From an uncultured bacterium (GTDB lineage: Bacteria > Actinomycetota > Coriobacteriia > Coriobacteriales > Coriobacteriaceae): a stretch of 64,000 nt of DNA. The notes beneath the pieces were generated by a model that did not search any database, was not told the origin of the DNA, and worked only from the letters and a program-made list of their open reading frames with translations. Position numbers and translations under genes: made by a program. Within the stretch, counting starts at the first letter, position 1; each line of letters starts with the position of its first letter. The DNA lies in assembly GCA_905215065.1 (NCBI GenBank), contig CAJMOF010000001.1, positions 62,001 to 126,000 on the forward strand, written 5' to 3'. Positions 24,433-32,918 of the stretch are shown here, piece by piece.

Positions 24433-25191
24433 TTACGACAGTTCGTCGGCTATTTGGTGTTCGTAGAAGGCTTCTACTACGGCGTTGAAATCGCGGGCGA
24501 AGTCTTCCATGGTTCCGCACCAGGTGGCTCGGCCGGGTTTTCCCTGGCCAACATAGGCGGTTTGGATACCGCAGGCGGGGCTGGGGAAGTCACGCTTGGG
24601 GTCGTTGCCCACCATGAGGACCTCATGCGGCTCGAGTCCCATGACCTGCAGTTGCTCTAGATAGTAGGTGGCATCGGGCTTGCAGCGCGTGGCGTTGCCC
24701 ATGTGCGTCACGAGTTCAAAGGGGGCGTCGGCCATGTCGCCCCAACCCATGCGGCACTCGATGGCGCCTTGAGGAAAGCTGGGGTTGGTAAAGAGCGCGC
24801 AACGCAGTCCTGCGTCCTGTACGGCCTGGAGCGCGGCGTGTGCGCCCGGCATGGCTTTCGCATTGATCATGTCATCGTTCTTGTACGGCAGGACTTCACG
24901 ATCGTAGTAGGTAAACGCCTCGTAGATGAGTGGGTCCGAGAGGCAAATGCCGCACCGGCGCTCAACCTCTTCTTGGTAGAACTCAAGATTGGTGCGATTG
25001 TCCGTGCTGCTGCGGCGATTGGCGTTGAGGTCGACCAGGATGGTGCCGAGGCGTGCCATCGTGCCACCGCGGCTGCGGCGCCCGATATCCGCGAGCATCG
25101 AAGAGACATCCTTAAAATACCGAAGGATGAACGCGTTGAGGTTGATGCTAAGAAGCGTTTCGTCCATATCGAAAACGACTGCTTTGAGCAC
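24433..25191 (-). CDS. HAD-superfamily hydrolase
   Basis: A 252-residue haloacid-dehalogenase-type phosphatase. Motif I is VVFDMDETLLSIN at the N-terminus, motif II region is CALFTNPSFP, and the C-terminal part is GLEPHEVLMVGNDPKRDFPSPACGIQTAYVG with the acidic Asp of motif IV. The start is placed at GTG 25191, because GAGAAAGG lies 7 nt upstream and the protein then begins directly before motif I. The frame extends to 25362 without family similarity. The cap resembles C1-type members acting on small phosphometabolites. It diverges from rpsA. Confidence 0.85.
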   Translation of the reverse strand: MLKAVVFDMDETLLSINLNAFILRYFKDVSSMLADIGRRSRGGTMARLGTILVDLNANRRSSTDNRTNLEFYQEEVERRCGICLSDPLIYEAFTYYDREVLPYKNDDMINAKAMPGAHAALQAVQDAGLRCALFTNPSFPQGAIECRMGWGDMADAPFELVTHMGNATRCKPDATYYLEQLQVMGLEPHEVLMVGNDPKRDFPSPACGIQTAYVGQGKPGRATWCGTMEDFARDFNAVVEAFYEHQIADELS

Positions 25192-25506
25192 GCGGGCACC
25201 TTTCTCGAAAAATCGATCTAGAATCGTTGGCTCCGGATACTTTACCCCAAAGCCGAATGCCTGGCTGGTTATCGTCAAGTTGCGGAGACGTGTGTTCATA
25301 AGATTACGAAAAAGTCTCCACACGAGTAAAAAATCGCAGTTCACGCTTGAAATCGAACTCATTTCCCCGTAACCTATACGAACGTGATTGCATAAGCGTC
25401 ACATTAGTATCTGTCGGCTCCCGAGTGTTCCTAAACGTTGTGTGCTTGTCGCACCCTTCTGTAGGTCCTAGCAATCGGGGCCCCGTAGTTCGAAAGGGGT
25501 CCACCT
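25192..25506. other. Divergent intergenic region before rpsA
   Basis: This stretch separates the HAD hydrolase from rpsA and presumably carries both promoters and the rpsA leader. The only clear element is the AAAGGGG ribosome site just before the TTG start of rpsA. I see no riboswitch or open frame with a good ribosome site. Confidence 0.5.
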
Positions 25507-26673
25507 TTGAGTGAGATTCAGAACTCGTCCATTTTCTCTCTTGACGATGTCAACGAGGAGGAGATGAACAACCTCATCGACGGTACGATTACCGACTTTG
25601 ATGAGGGCGATCTCGTTAACGGCACTGTCGTTAAGATCGAGCATGACGAGGTGCTCGTTGACATCGGATTCAAGTCCGAGGGCGTTATCCCGGTCCGCGA
25701 GCTGTCCATCCGCAAGGACGCTAACCCTGCAGACATCGTTGCACTCGGTGATCCCATCGAGGCTCTGGTTCTCCAGAAGGAGGACAAGGACGGTCGTCTG
25801 GTCCTGTCCAAGAAGCGTGCCGAGTACGAGCGTGCTTGGAACCGCATCGAGGAGAAGTTCAACTCCGGCGAGAACGTCGAGGGCGAGGTTATCGAGGTTG
25901 TCAAGGGCGGCCTGATCCTCGACATCGGCCTGCGTGGCTTCCTGCCCGCTTCCCTCGTCGACCTCCGTCGCGTCAGGGACCTCACCTCTTACATGGGCAC
26001 CCGCATCGAGGCCCGCGTCATCGAGATGGACCGCAACCGCAACAACGTCGTCCTCTCCCGTCGCGTCGTGCTCGAGGAGTCCCGTAAGGCCGAGCGCTCC
26101 GAGATCCTGTCCAAGCTCAAGTCTGGCATGCGTCTCCAGGGCACCGTTTCCTCCATCGTCGACTTCGGCGCCTTCGTCGACCTCGGCGGTATCGACGGCC
26201 TCATCCACATCTCCGAGCTCTCCTGGAACCACGTCAACCATCCTTCCGAGGTTGTCAAGGTCGGCCAGGAGGTCGAGGTCGAGGTTCTCGACGTCGATCT
26301 TAACCGCGAGCGCATCTCCCTGGGTCTCAAGCAGACCACCGAGGATCCGTGGCGCGCACTGGTCAAGAAGTACCCCGTCGGCGCTATCGTCGAGGGCACT
26401 GTGACCAAGCTTGTCCCGTTTGGCGCTTTCGTCGACCTGGGCGAGGGCATCGAGGGCCTGGTGCACATCTCCGAGATGGCCAACAAGCACGTCGACCAGC
26501 CTTCTCAGGTTACCCACGTGGGCGACAAGGTTCAGGTCAAGGTCATGGAGATCGACCTCGACCGTCGTCGTATCTCCCTGTCCATGAAGTCCGCTGCTGA
26601 GACTCTGGGCGTCGAGATCGAGGTTACCCCGCTGCCTTCCGAGAAGAAGGACGAGGAGACTGACGCCGAGTAA
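25507..26673 (+). CDS. rpsA: 30S ribosomal protein S1
   Basis: S1 binds mRNA near the ribosome entry site and helps unfold it. This 388-residue protein has four S1 (OB-fold) domains rather than six. Their conserved strands read GTVVKIEHDEVLVDIGFKSE, GEVIEVVKGGLILDIGLRGF, GTVSSIVDFGAFVDLGGIDG and GTVTKLVPFGAFVDLGEGIE. A short acidic N-terminus and a charged C-terminal tail flank them. The start codon is TTG at 25507 (MSEIQNSS), 8 nt after AAAGGGG; no ATG fits. The TTG could limit expression. It ends at a strong terminator. Confidence 0.95.
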   Translation: MSEIQNSSIFSLDDVNEEEMNNLIDGTITDFDEGDLVNGTVVKIEHDEVLVDIGFKSEGVIPVRELSIRKDANPADIVALGDPIEALVLQKEDKDGRLVLSKKRAEYERAWNRIEEKFNSGENVEGEVIEVVKGGLILDIGLRGFLPASLVDLRRVRDLTSYMGTRIEARVIEMDRNRNNVVLSRRVVLEESRKAERSEILSKLKSGMRLQGTVSSIVDFGAFVDLGGIDGLIHISELSWNHVNHPSEVVKVGQEVEVEVLDVDLNRERISLGLKQTTEDPWRALVKKYPVGAIVEGTVTKLVPFGAFVDLGEGIEGLVHISEMANKHVDQPSQVTHVGDKVQVKVMEIDLDRRRISLSMKSAAETLGVEIEVTPLPSEKKDEETDAE

Positions 26674-26697
26674 ATCGGTTTGACGATCACTTGTTTT

Positions 26698-26731
26698 AAG
26701 GGATCCGTCCGTAATGGACGGGTCCCTTTTT
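26698..26731 (+). terminator. Terminator after rpsA
   Basis: A 13-bp stem with one mismatch (26698-26710 with 26716-26728) and a T-run. Confidence 0.92.
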
Positions 26732-26995
26732 GCATTTGGCACCGAGATGCGCAATGCTGCCGGGCTGTCCACAGGCTATTGAATTGTCGGTGCATGAAAA
26801 AAGCCGACATCCCGCCTCGGGGAGGAGGCGGGAACGCACCGAGTAGACGGAGGGGTGCGGAGCGCGGTCGCGTCTCGACTGACAACGTTGCCCATCGACG
26901 GGATTATTGTAGCGCATGGGCGCTTCTTGGTTTATCGTGTCGAGCGCTTGTGTTGTGCCGTTGCCTGTGGCGGCGGTGTGCTACACTCTTGCACT
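26732..26995 (+). promoter_or_regulatory. rnpB upstream region with candidate promoter
   Basis: TTGCCT (26961-26966), a short 15-bp spacer and TACACT (26982-26987) end 8 bp before the mature rnpB 5' end. Upstream is a CCCGCCTC/GAGGCGGG hairpin near 26811-26832. I see no supported gene in this stretch. Confidence 0.5.
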
Positions 26996-27357
26996 GCTGA
27001 GTGGGCCAGACGGTCGCGCGATGTACTGCTTGCGGTACGCGTGAGGAAAGTCCGGGCTCCAGAGGGCGGGATGCCGGCTAACGGCCGGGCGGAGTGATCC
27101 GACGGAAAGCGCCGCAGAAAAGAAGACTCCCACCTGCGTCGCAAGGCGTAAAGGGAAAAGCTGAAACGGTGGTGTAAGAGACCACCAGCGTCGTGGCAAC
27201 ACGGCGGCTTGGCAAGCCCCATCCGGAGCAAGCGCGAATAGGAACGCTATGGGCCGGCCCGGTCCGCGTTCGGGTAGCGTGCGTGGAGCTGCATGGTAAC
27301 GTGCAGACAAGATAAATGACCGTTCACGACAGAACCCGGCTTATAGGCCCACTCAGC
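26996..27357 (+). ncRNA. rnpB: RNase P RNA (bacterial class A)
   Basis: RNase P RNA is the ribozyme that trims tRNA 5' ends. The P1 stem pairs 26996-27007 with 27346-27357. Conserved cores are present: GAGGAAAGTCCGGGCTCC near 27040, and ACAGAACCCGGCTTATAGG near the 3' end, which pair to form P2 and the P4 region. GCAAGCCCCATCCGGAGCAAG-type J11/12 sequence lies between. The length of about 362 nt fits class A actinobacterial forms. The protein subunit gene is not in the window. Confidence 0.96.
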
Positions 27358-27374
27358 TTTCTTGTTGACGCTGC

Positions 27375-27472
27375 GACGGCGTCAGCTGGCCGATTTGGTG
27401 CTCATTCGTCGGTCGCCGCCATAAGGCGTGCTCCCTCCTCTTTCGGGCCAAATCGACTCAGCTGACGCCGTC
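27375..27472. repeat. Structured intergenic element with conserved head (copy 2)
   Basis: A perfect 14-bp outer stem (27375-27388 with 27459-27472) and a second 8-bp stem (27391-27398 with 27448-27455) carry a head of TCATTCGTCGG, a small CGCC/GGCG hairpin and CCTCCTCTTTC. The head matches copy 1 at 24311-24353 closely, while the outer stem sequence is different. It lies just behind rnpB and could also serve as its terminator. Confidence 0.8.
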
Positions 27473-27586
27473 TCGCTGTTTTTGCCTGGTCATCGGCGTT
27501 GCCGTTCTATTTACTGGGGTTATTGGTACGGCCTTTGCCGTATTATTGAGGCTGTTTGTTGCTTTGCTTGTTGTTGAGGGGCTTTG

Positions 27587-28222
27587 TTGGACAGCTATTT
27601 TACTCTGCAATCGAATATTGAGGCTTCGGGCGAGTTTGTGGACCGCAAGAGCCGGTTTATTGCCCAGCTGGTCCATATTGAGTCCGAGGATGAGGCGAAT
27701 GCCTTTATCGAGATGGTTCGCAAGCGTCATTACGACGCTCGACACAATGTTCCAGCGTGGATTTTGGTCGATGGACGCGAGCGCCAGAGCGATGACGGTG
27801 AGCCGAGCCGCACGAGCGGGATGCCGACACTCGAGGTGCTGCGCGGCGCTGAGCTCAAAAATGTTTGCTGCGTGGTAACGCGCTATTTTGGTGGCACGCT
27901 GCTGGGGCCTGGTGGCTTGGTGCGCGCCTATACCGCGGCGACGCAGGCGGCGGTGGCCGCGGCTCAGGAGGCCGGGCAGATCGTCGAGATGACGAGTGTC
28001 GTGCCTGTTGACGTGCATGTGGCCTATCCGCAGTATGAGCAGGTGCTTCGTTTGGCGCAGGATTCGGGTGCCAAGGTTTCGGATACCGATTACGCGGATG
28101 CCGTGACACTTCATTTGGTGTTCAAAGCGGGGGAGCAGGAACCGTTTTGTGCTAAGATGCGCGAGCTTATGGCAGGGCGCGAGGAGATTGAGGTCGGCGC
28201 TCCCGAATTTGCCGAGTTCTAA
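27587..28222 (+). CDS. YigZ / IMPACT (UPF0029) family protein
   Basis: A 211-residue protein of the YigZ family, related to eukaryotic IMPACT, which affects translational stress control; the bacterial role is not established. The UPF0029 signature is GEPSRTSGMPTLEVLRG, followed by CVVTRYFGGTLLGPGGLVRA. The C-terminal part is a ferredoxin-like DUF1949 domain (VDVHVAYPQYEQVLRLAQ). The start codon is TTG: 27587 is 5 nt after GAGGGG, and TTG 27584 one codon before is the alternative. It converges on the next gene with a shared terminator. Confidence 0.88.
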   Translation: MDSYFTLQSNIEASGEFVDRKSRFIAQLVHIESEDEANAFIEMVRKRHYDARHNVPAWILVDGRERQSDDGEPSRTSGMPTLEVLRGAELKNVCCVVTRYFGGTLLGPGGLVRAYTAATQAAVAAAQEAGQIVEMTSVVPVDVHVAYPQYEQVLRLAQDSGAKVSDTDYADAVTLHLVFKAGEQEPFCAKMRELMAGREEIEVGAPEFAEF

Positions 28223-28225
28223 CGG

Positions 28226-28275
28226 CGACGGCCGGTGTGCTTTTGGATGGATCCCAAGCGCGCCGGCCGTCGTTT
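28226..28275. terminator. Convergent terminator between yigZ and the C_GCAxxG_C_C gene
   Basis: A 10-bp stem (28226-28235 with 28263-28272) encloses a smaller hairpin and is followed by TTTTA on the plus strand. It can serve both converging genes. Confidence 0.8.
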
Positions 28276-28289
28276 TATGTTGCCGCCGT

Positions 28290-28736
28290 TTACTCGGCGA
28301 GCTGCTTTAGCACATCGCAGGCGATCTCGATGGCATCGTCGATGCAGCCGGGGCAGCTGCGGAGCGGACCCTTGTCCGATCCGACGCCCTTGAGCGTGCC
28401 GCAGACGGTCGTCGTGTTCTTCTCGCCAAAACGCTTGGCGATCTCGCGCGACAGCTTGTAGGTCTGGCCCTTGGTCTTGGGGTTTTCCATGCCGTCGCTC
28501 ATTACAAAGCCCATGATGGCCACGGCGCCCGAGATGGCGCCGCAGGTTTCGGTCATGCCGCCCATGCCGGCGCCAAAGCCCTCGGTGAGGGTAAAGGCGA
28601 CCTGGGGGTCGAGCCCGACGGCGGGCGCGAGCGTGCAGGCGACGGCCTGCGCGCAATTAAAGCCACGGGCGTGGTACTCGGCAGCCTGAGCCTGACAGGC
28701 GGTGATGTCGAGCTGGGCTGTATCGATTTGCTTCAT
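28290..28736 (-). CDS. C_GCAxxG_C_C family redox protein
   Basis: A 148-residue protein of the C_GCAxxG_C_C family, named for its Cys pattern and thought to be redox active. The pattern is present: HARGFNCAQAVACTLAP, then GFGAGMGGMTETCGAISGA, then KNTTTVCGTLKG and LRSCPGCIDDAIEIACDVL. The start at 28736 (MKQIDTAQ) follows GGAGACAA; the longer frame to 28829 is not supported by similarity. It is a lone gene. Function is unknown beyond likely thiol or metal chemistry. Confidence 0.87.
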   Translation of the reverse strand: MKQIDTAQLDITACQAQAAEYHARGFNCAQAVACTLAPAVGLDPQVAFTLTEGFGAGMGGMTETCGAISGAVAIMGFVMSDGMENPKTKGQTYKLSREIAKRFGEKNTTTVCGTLKGVGSDKGPLRSCPGCIDDAIEIACDVLKQLAE

Positions 28737-28966
28737 CGTTGTCTCCTTGGTCACGGTGTACCCGCCTATGGTACCCGTGACGGGGCATGTAATCATCGAG
28801 AGCTTCATGTATGCCTCATGTATATCCATCGAATATATGCCTAAGGCTGAGACGAATGCCCCAGATTAATTTGTCCCATAACCTATCGGCGGGATGGGTT
28901 GAGAGGGGTGCGGGGTAGCGGTATCGTGAACCGAATAAAAACAAAACCCAAGTAAGGGAGTTGGAT

Positions 28967-30250
28967 ATGTGCGAGCAGACTATCGGTACCACGTGCGTTC
29001 AGGGCGGCTATCACCCGGGAGATGCCGAGCCGCGCCAGGTGCCCATCTACCAGTCCACCACGTGGAAGTACGACACGTCCGAGCACATGGGCAAGCTGTT
29101 TGACCTAGAGGAGTCGGGCTACTTCTACAGCCGTTTGCAGAACCCCACGTGCGATCTCGTTGCCGCCAAGATCTGCGAGATGGAGGGCGGCACCGCTGCA
29201 ATGCTCACGAGCTCGGGCATGGCTGCGAATTTCCTCGCGATCTTTAACGTGGTCGGTGCCGGCGATCATGTGGTCGCGAGCTCTGCTATTTACGGCGGTA
29301 CGTATAACCTGCTCGCCCATACTATGGGCCGCATGGGCGTGACCTGCACGTTCGTCGCCCCCGACTGCACCGACGAGGAGCTGGAGGCAGCGTTTGAGCC
29401 CAATACCAAGCTCGTCTTTGGCGAGACCATCGCTAATCCCGCCCTCGCCGTGCTCGACATTGAGCGCTTTGCCAAGGCCGCGCACGACCATGGCGTGCCG
29501 CTGATGGTCGACAACACCTTCCCGACGCCCGTGATGTGCCGTCCCTTTGAGTGGGGCGCCGACATCGTCACGCACTCTACCACCAAGTACATGGATGGGC
29601 ATGCGGCCTACCTGGGCGGCGTGATCGTCGACCATGGTCAGTTTGACTGGATGGCCCATGCGGACAAGTTCCCGGGTCTCACCACGCCCGACGAGAGCTA
29701 TCACGGCGTGACCTATGCCGAGAAGTTCGGTCGCGAGGGCGCCTTCATTACCAAGGCCACCGCGCAGCTCATGCGCGACCTCGGCCCCATGCAGAACCCG
29801 CAGGCGGCGTTTTTCTTGAACAGCTCGCTCGAGAGCCTGCATGTGCGCATGCCGCGTCATTGCGAGAACGGCCTGGCCGTTGCCAAGTTCCTGCAGAGCC
29901 ATCCCAAGGTACGCTTTGTGAGCTATCCGGGCCTGGAGGGCGACAAATACTATGACCTGGCTCAGAAGTACATGCCCAACGGTACTTGTGGCGTCGTGAG
30001 CTTTGGCTTTAACGGTGGTCGCGCGGCGGCCGAGACCTTTATGAAGAGCCTCAAGCTCGCCCAGATCGCCACGCATGTGGCCGACGCCCGCACTTGCTGC
30101 CTGCATCCCGCTAACGCCACGCATCGCCAGATGAACGATGAGGAGCTCATCGCCTGTGGCATCTCCGCCGACATGGTGCGCCTGTCGTGCGGCCTCGAGG
30201 ACACGGCCGACCTGATTGCCGACCTTGAGCAGGCTCTCGAGCAGTGCTAG
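28967..30250 (+). CDS. O-acetylhomoserine sulfhydrylase-type Cys/Met metabolism PLP enzyme
   Basis: A 427-residue fold-type I PLP enzyme of the Cys/Met metabolism family. The N-terminus is TTCVQGGYHPGDAEPRQVPI, the cofactor region has MLTSSGMAANFLAIFN and MVDNTFPTP, and the PLP lysine lies in DIVTHSTTKYMDGHAAYLGG. The C-terminal Arg region is VRLSCGLEDTADLIADL. Length and the long insert after residue 225 favour O-acetylhomoserine aminocarboxypropyltransferase (MetY), but methionine gamma-lyase cannot be excluded, so no symbol is given. ATG 28967 lies 6 nt after AAGGGAG. No SAM riboswitch or T-box is visible upstream. Confidence 0.85.
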   Translation: MCEQTIGTTCVQGGYHPGDAEPRQVPIYQSTTWKYDTSEHMGKLFDLEESGYFYSRLQNPTCDLVAAKICEMEGGTAAMLTSSGMAANFLAIFNVVGAGDHVVASSAIYGGTYNLLAHTMGRMGVTCTFVAPDCTDEELEAAFEPNTKLVFGETIANPALAVLDIERFAKAAHDHGVPLMVDNTFPTPVMCRPFEWGADIVTHSTTKYMDGHAAYLGGVIVDHGQFDWMAHADKFPGLTTPDESYHGVTYAEKFGREGAFITKATAQLMRDLGPMQNPQAAFFLNSSLESLHVRMPRHCENGLAVAKFLQSHPKVRFVSYPGLEGDKYYDLAQKYMPNGTCGVVSFGFNGGRAAAETFMKSLKLAQIATHVADARTCCLHPANATHRQMNDEELIACGISADMVRLSCGLEDTADLIADLEQALEQC

Positions 30251-30320
30251 GCTAGCGTTCGCATAAGTCGCCGATGCCGACAGAGGGCTTCGGCGACCTT
30301 TACGTTCCGATTCCGTAGGC

Positions 30321-30367
30321 GGGACCCCAATCGCGGCTGTTTGCAGGCGATTGGGGCCCCGTTTTTG
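30321..30367 (+). terminator. Terminator after the sulfhydrylase gene
   Basis: A 14-bp stem with one mismatch (30321-30334 with 30347-30360) followed by GTTTTTG. Confidence 0.92.
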
Positions 30368-30392
30368 TGTTGCGCCACTCGAAAGGATGGAT

Positions 30393-31697
30393 ATGGAGAA
30401 AACCGCAGAGCAGCTTCGCCGCGAGCACATTGCCCTAGAGGGCGACACCCATGGCAAGAACAAATGGGCGATTCTGTTTACCGTGCTCATCATGACGTTT
30501 ATGGCGTGTCTGGATTCGACCGTCGTGACCGTGGCACTGCCCGTGATGCAAAAGGAGCTGGGCGTGGGCCTCGACCGCATCCAGCTGGTGAGCTCGGTGT
30601 ATCTGCTTGCGACATGCGTGGCTATGCTGCCGTTTGGCCGTCTGGGCGACGTGCGCGGCAAGGTGGGCGTATTCCAACTGGGCGTCATCGTCTTTACGGT
30701 CGGCTCGCTGCTGTGCGGCCTTTCGGCCTCGCTCGAGGTTCTTATCCTGGCACGTATTGTTCAGGGAGTCGGTTGCGCGGCGGCCATGGCTAACAACATG
30801 GGTATCATCACCGAGTCGTTTCCGGCGCGCGAGCGCGGTCGTGCCATGGGTCTCCTCGCGACTTTCGTGGCCCTCGGCATGATGTGTGGTCCCGTGCTCG
30901 GCGGCATGCTGGTGGCAAGCTTTCCCTGGGATAGCATCTTCCTCATCAACCTGCCCATTGGCGTCATCTCGTTTATCGTGGGGCTTTACACACTGCCGCA
31001 TGTTAAGCCGGAGGCCGGTGAGCGCCCCATGTCGCTGGCGGAGGCCGCGCGTCGCTGCTTTGCGAGTTCGGCTTTTACGATTAACTTGGCATGCATGCTT
31101 ATTGTGTTTATCGGCATCGGTGCATCTGAGTTTGTGCTGCCGTTCTATTTCCAGGATGCCCATGGCTTTAGCTCCGATATTTCCGGACTGCTCTTTTTGG
31201 CGCTGCCGATGGTGAATGCCTTTATCGGGCCGCTTTCGGGTACGGTTTCGGACCGTGTTGGCTGCGAGGGTCCCACGGCGGTCGGCCTGGGTGTGTACGT
31301 GTGCGGTCTCTTTGCGGTAAGTACGCTCGACGAGCACTCTTCCATCCCCGTGATCGTGTGCTGCGTCGCGTTTATGTCGTGCGGCACGTCGATTTTCCAG
31401 AGCCCCAATAACTCCCTGTACATGGGCTCGGCTCCGCGCGAAGCGCTCGGTTTTGCTGGCAGCTTGGGCAGTTTGGCGCGCTACGCCGGCATGGCACTCG
31501 GTATTACGGTGGCGTCAAATATCCTGTATGGGCAGATGAGCGTGGCGATGGGCGAGGCCGTGACCAGTTTCGTTGCAGGCCGTCCGGATGTGTTCTTATT
31601 CGGCTTTTGCTCGGTGTTCTACGTGCTCATGGCTGTGGCCGCTGTGGGCTTTGCGCTCGCCATGGTGCGTTTGGTGAAGATGCGCGCCCGCCATTAG
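30393..31697 (+). CDS. MFS transporter, DHA2 (EmrB/QacA) drug-exporter type
   Basis: A 434-residue multi-pass transporter of the major facilitator superfamily. The first helix carries the DHA2 signature LDSTVVTVALPVMQKELG, the loop 2-3 motif A is GRLGDVRGKVGVF, and the motif C region in helix 5 is LATFVALGMMCGPVLGGMLV. About 12-14 hydrophobic helices are visible. DHA2 members export drugs, dyes or metabolites by proton antiport; the substrate is unknown. ATG 30393 is chosen because GAAAGG is 6-7 nt upstream; ATG 30387 directly abuts the ribosome site. It stands alone with no adjacent regulator. Confidence 0.88.
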   Translation: MEKTAEQLRREHIALEGDTHGKNKWAILFTVLIMTFMACLDSTVVTVALPVMQKELGVGLDRIQLVSSVYLLATCVAMLPFGRLGDVRGKVGVFQLGVIVFTVGSLLCGLSASLEVLILARIVQGVGCAAAMANNMGIITESFPARERGRAMGLLATFVALGMMCGPVLGGMLVASFPWDSIFLINLPIGVISFIVGLYTLPHVKPEAGERPMSLAEAARRCFASSAFTINLACMLIVFIGIGASEFVLPFYFQDAHGFSSDISGLLFLALPMVNAFIGPLSGTVSDRVGCEGPTAVGLGVYVCGLFAVSTLDEHSSIPVIVCCVAFMSCGTSIFQSPNNSLYMGSAPREALGFAGSLGSLARYAGMALGITVASNILYGQMSVAMGEAVTSFVAGRPDVFLFGFCSVFYVLMAVAAVGFALAMVRLVKMRARH

Positions 31698-31854
31698 CGT
31701 GTTGGGAGGCTGTCTGCCACGATTCGCGCCGTCCCAAAAAGACTGGTTTGTGGTGCGATGTGGCTTGTGAGACGGGCGGGGGTCGGTCCGTGGTAGACTA
31801 TCGAACAACGTTTATTAATCGCGCGGTATCGTTGCCGCGAGAAGGGGTTGCGCC

Positions 31855-32433
31855 ATGCAGGAGCTTGAGGATCGTATTCGCCATGACGGCATCGTAAAGG
31901 CCGGTAACGTCCTTAAGGTTGATGCCTTCCTCAACCACCAGTGCGACGTTGAGCTGTTCGATCACATGGGCGCTGAGTGGGCCCGTCTGTTCGAGGGCGT
32001 CGAGATCAACAAGATTCTGACGATCGAGGCTTCGGGCATTGGCATGGCCTGCATTGCAGCTCAGCATTTTGGCGGCGTGCCGGTGGTCTTTGCCAAGAAG
32101 GCCCAGTCCATTAACCTCGACGGCGAGCAGTATGCCACGACCATCTACTCCTTTACCAAGCAGAAGGAGTACCCGGTCATCGTGGGCAAGCGCTTCCTGT
32201 CCGAGGGCGATAAGGTCCTAATCATCGATGACTTCCTGGCCAACGGCTGCGCACTTGAGGGTCTTATCAAGATCTGTGAGGCCGCGGGTGCCGAGGTTGC
32301 TGGCATTGGCATTGCGGTGGAGAAGGGCTTCCAGGGCGGTGGCGATAAGCTCCGCGAGCGCGGCTTCCGCGTTGAGAGCCTGGCTCGCATTGCCGATATG
32401 GACTGCGAGAACGGCGAGATCACCTTCGCCTAA
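31855..32433 (+). CDS. xpt: Xanthine phosphoribosyltransferase
   Basis: Xpt converts xanthine and PRPP to XMP in purine salvage. The 192-residue length is standard. The N-terminus has IRHDGIVKAGNVLKVDAFLNHQ in the family form, and the PRPP-binding loop is KVLIIDDFLANGCALEGL. The hood region includes ILTIEASGIGMACIAAQHFG and VVFAKKAQS. ATG 31855 follows AGAAGGGG. Upstream I find no purine riboswitch, unlike many Firmicutes xpt genes, and no pbuX permease follows. It ends at a very strong terminator. Confidence 0.94.
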   Translation: MQELEDRIRHDGIVKAGNVLKVDAFLNHQCDVELFDHMGAEWARLFEGVEINKILTIEASGIGMACIAAQHFGGVPVVFAKKAQSINLDGEQYATTIYSFTKQKEYPVIVGKRFLSEGDKVLIIDDFLANGCALEGLIKICEAAGAEVAGIGIAVEKGFQGGGDKLRERGFRVESLARIADMDCENGEITFA

Positions 32434-32461
32434 GCGCGCAACACAAGCGATTGGTATGCGA

Positions 32462-32497
32462 TGTGACAAAGGGACTTTCCCTTTGTCACATTTTTTG
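32462..32497 (+). terminator. Terminator after xpt
   Basis: A perfect 13-bp stem (32462-32474 with 32478-32490), CTT loop and TTTTTT. Confidence 0.96.
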
Positions 32498-32516
32498 TAT
32501 GAGGGGAGGTGTTGAT

Positions 32517-32897
32517 ATGGATGAGAACAAGATGGGGTGGCGCGAGTATGCGCGCTATGCCGAGGTGTCGGCCGAGGAGCTGGCGCGCGATTGCGAGGTA
32601 CAGGTGTTTCGCGCGACGGGTCCGGGCGGACAGGGCGTGAACACGACGGATTCAGCGGTGCGCATGAAGCATATCCCCTCGGGGATTACCGTGACGGCAC
32701 GCGAGAGCCGCAGCCAGTTCCAAAATCGCTCGAGCTGCCTGCGTAAGCTGCGCGCCGAGCTTGAGCGTCGTGGGCGTCCGCCGCGCCGACGCGTAAAGAC
32801 CAAGGTGCCTCAGCGCTCCCGCCAACGCAGGCTTAATGACAAGCACTTCAAAGCCATTAAAAAGGCCAACCGTCGCAAGCCGGGTAGCGACGAGTAG
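32517..32897 (+). CDS. GGQ-motif release-factor-like protein (ArfB-like)
   Basis: A 126-residue single-domain protein with the class I release factor peptidyl-hydrolysis motif: FRATGPGGQGVNTTDSAVR. It lacks codon-recognition domains and ends in a basic tail (KAIKKANRRKP), the layout of ArfB/YaeJ, which frees ribosomes stalled without a stop codon by placing the tail in the empty mRNA channel. Stalled-ribosome rescue is therefore likely; a role as an RF-H-type factor is less likely as no RtcB is nearby. ATG 32517 lies 7-8 nt after GGGGAGG. It overlaps no neighbour. Confidence 0.82.
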   Translation: MDENKMGWREYARYAEVSAEELARDCEVQVFRATGPGGQGVNTTDSAVRMKHIPSGITVTARESRSQFQNRSSCLRKLRAELERRGRPPRRRVKTKVPQRSRQRRLNDKHFKAIKKANRRKPGSDE

Positions 32898-32918
32898 TCG
32901 ATTGCTCCACTGGCCTTG

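Noticed and set aside
28830..28966. SAM riboswitch or T-box before the sulfhydrylase gene
   Set aside because: No conserved core sequences of either element can be found.
31698..31854. Purine riboswitch before xpt
   Set aside because: The conserved three-way-junction sequences are not present in this leader.
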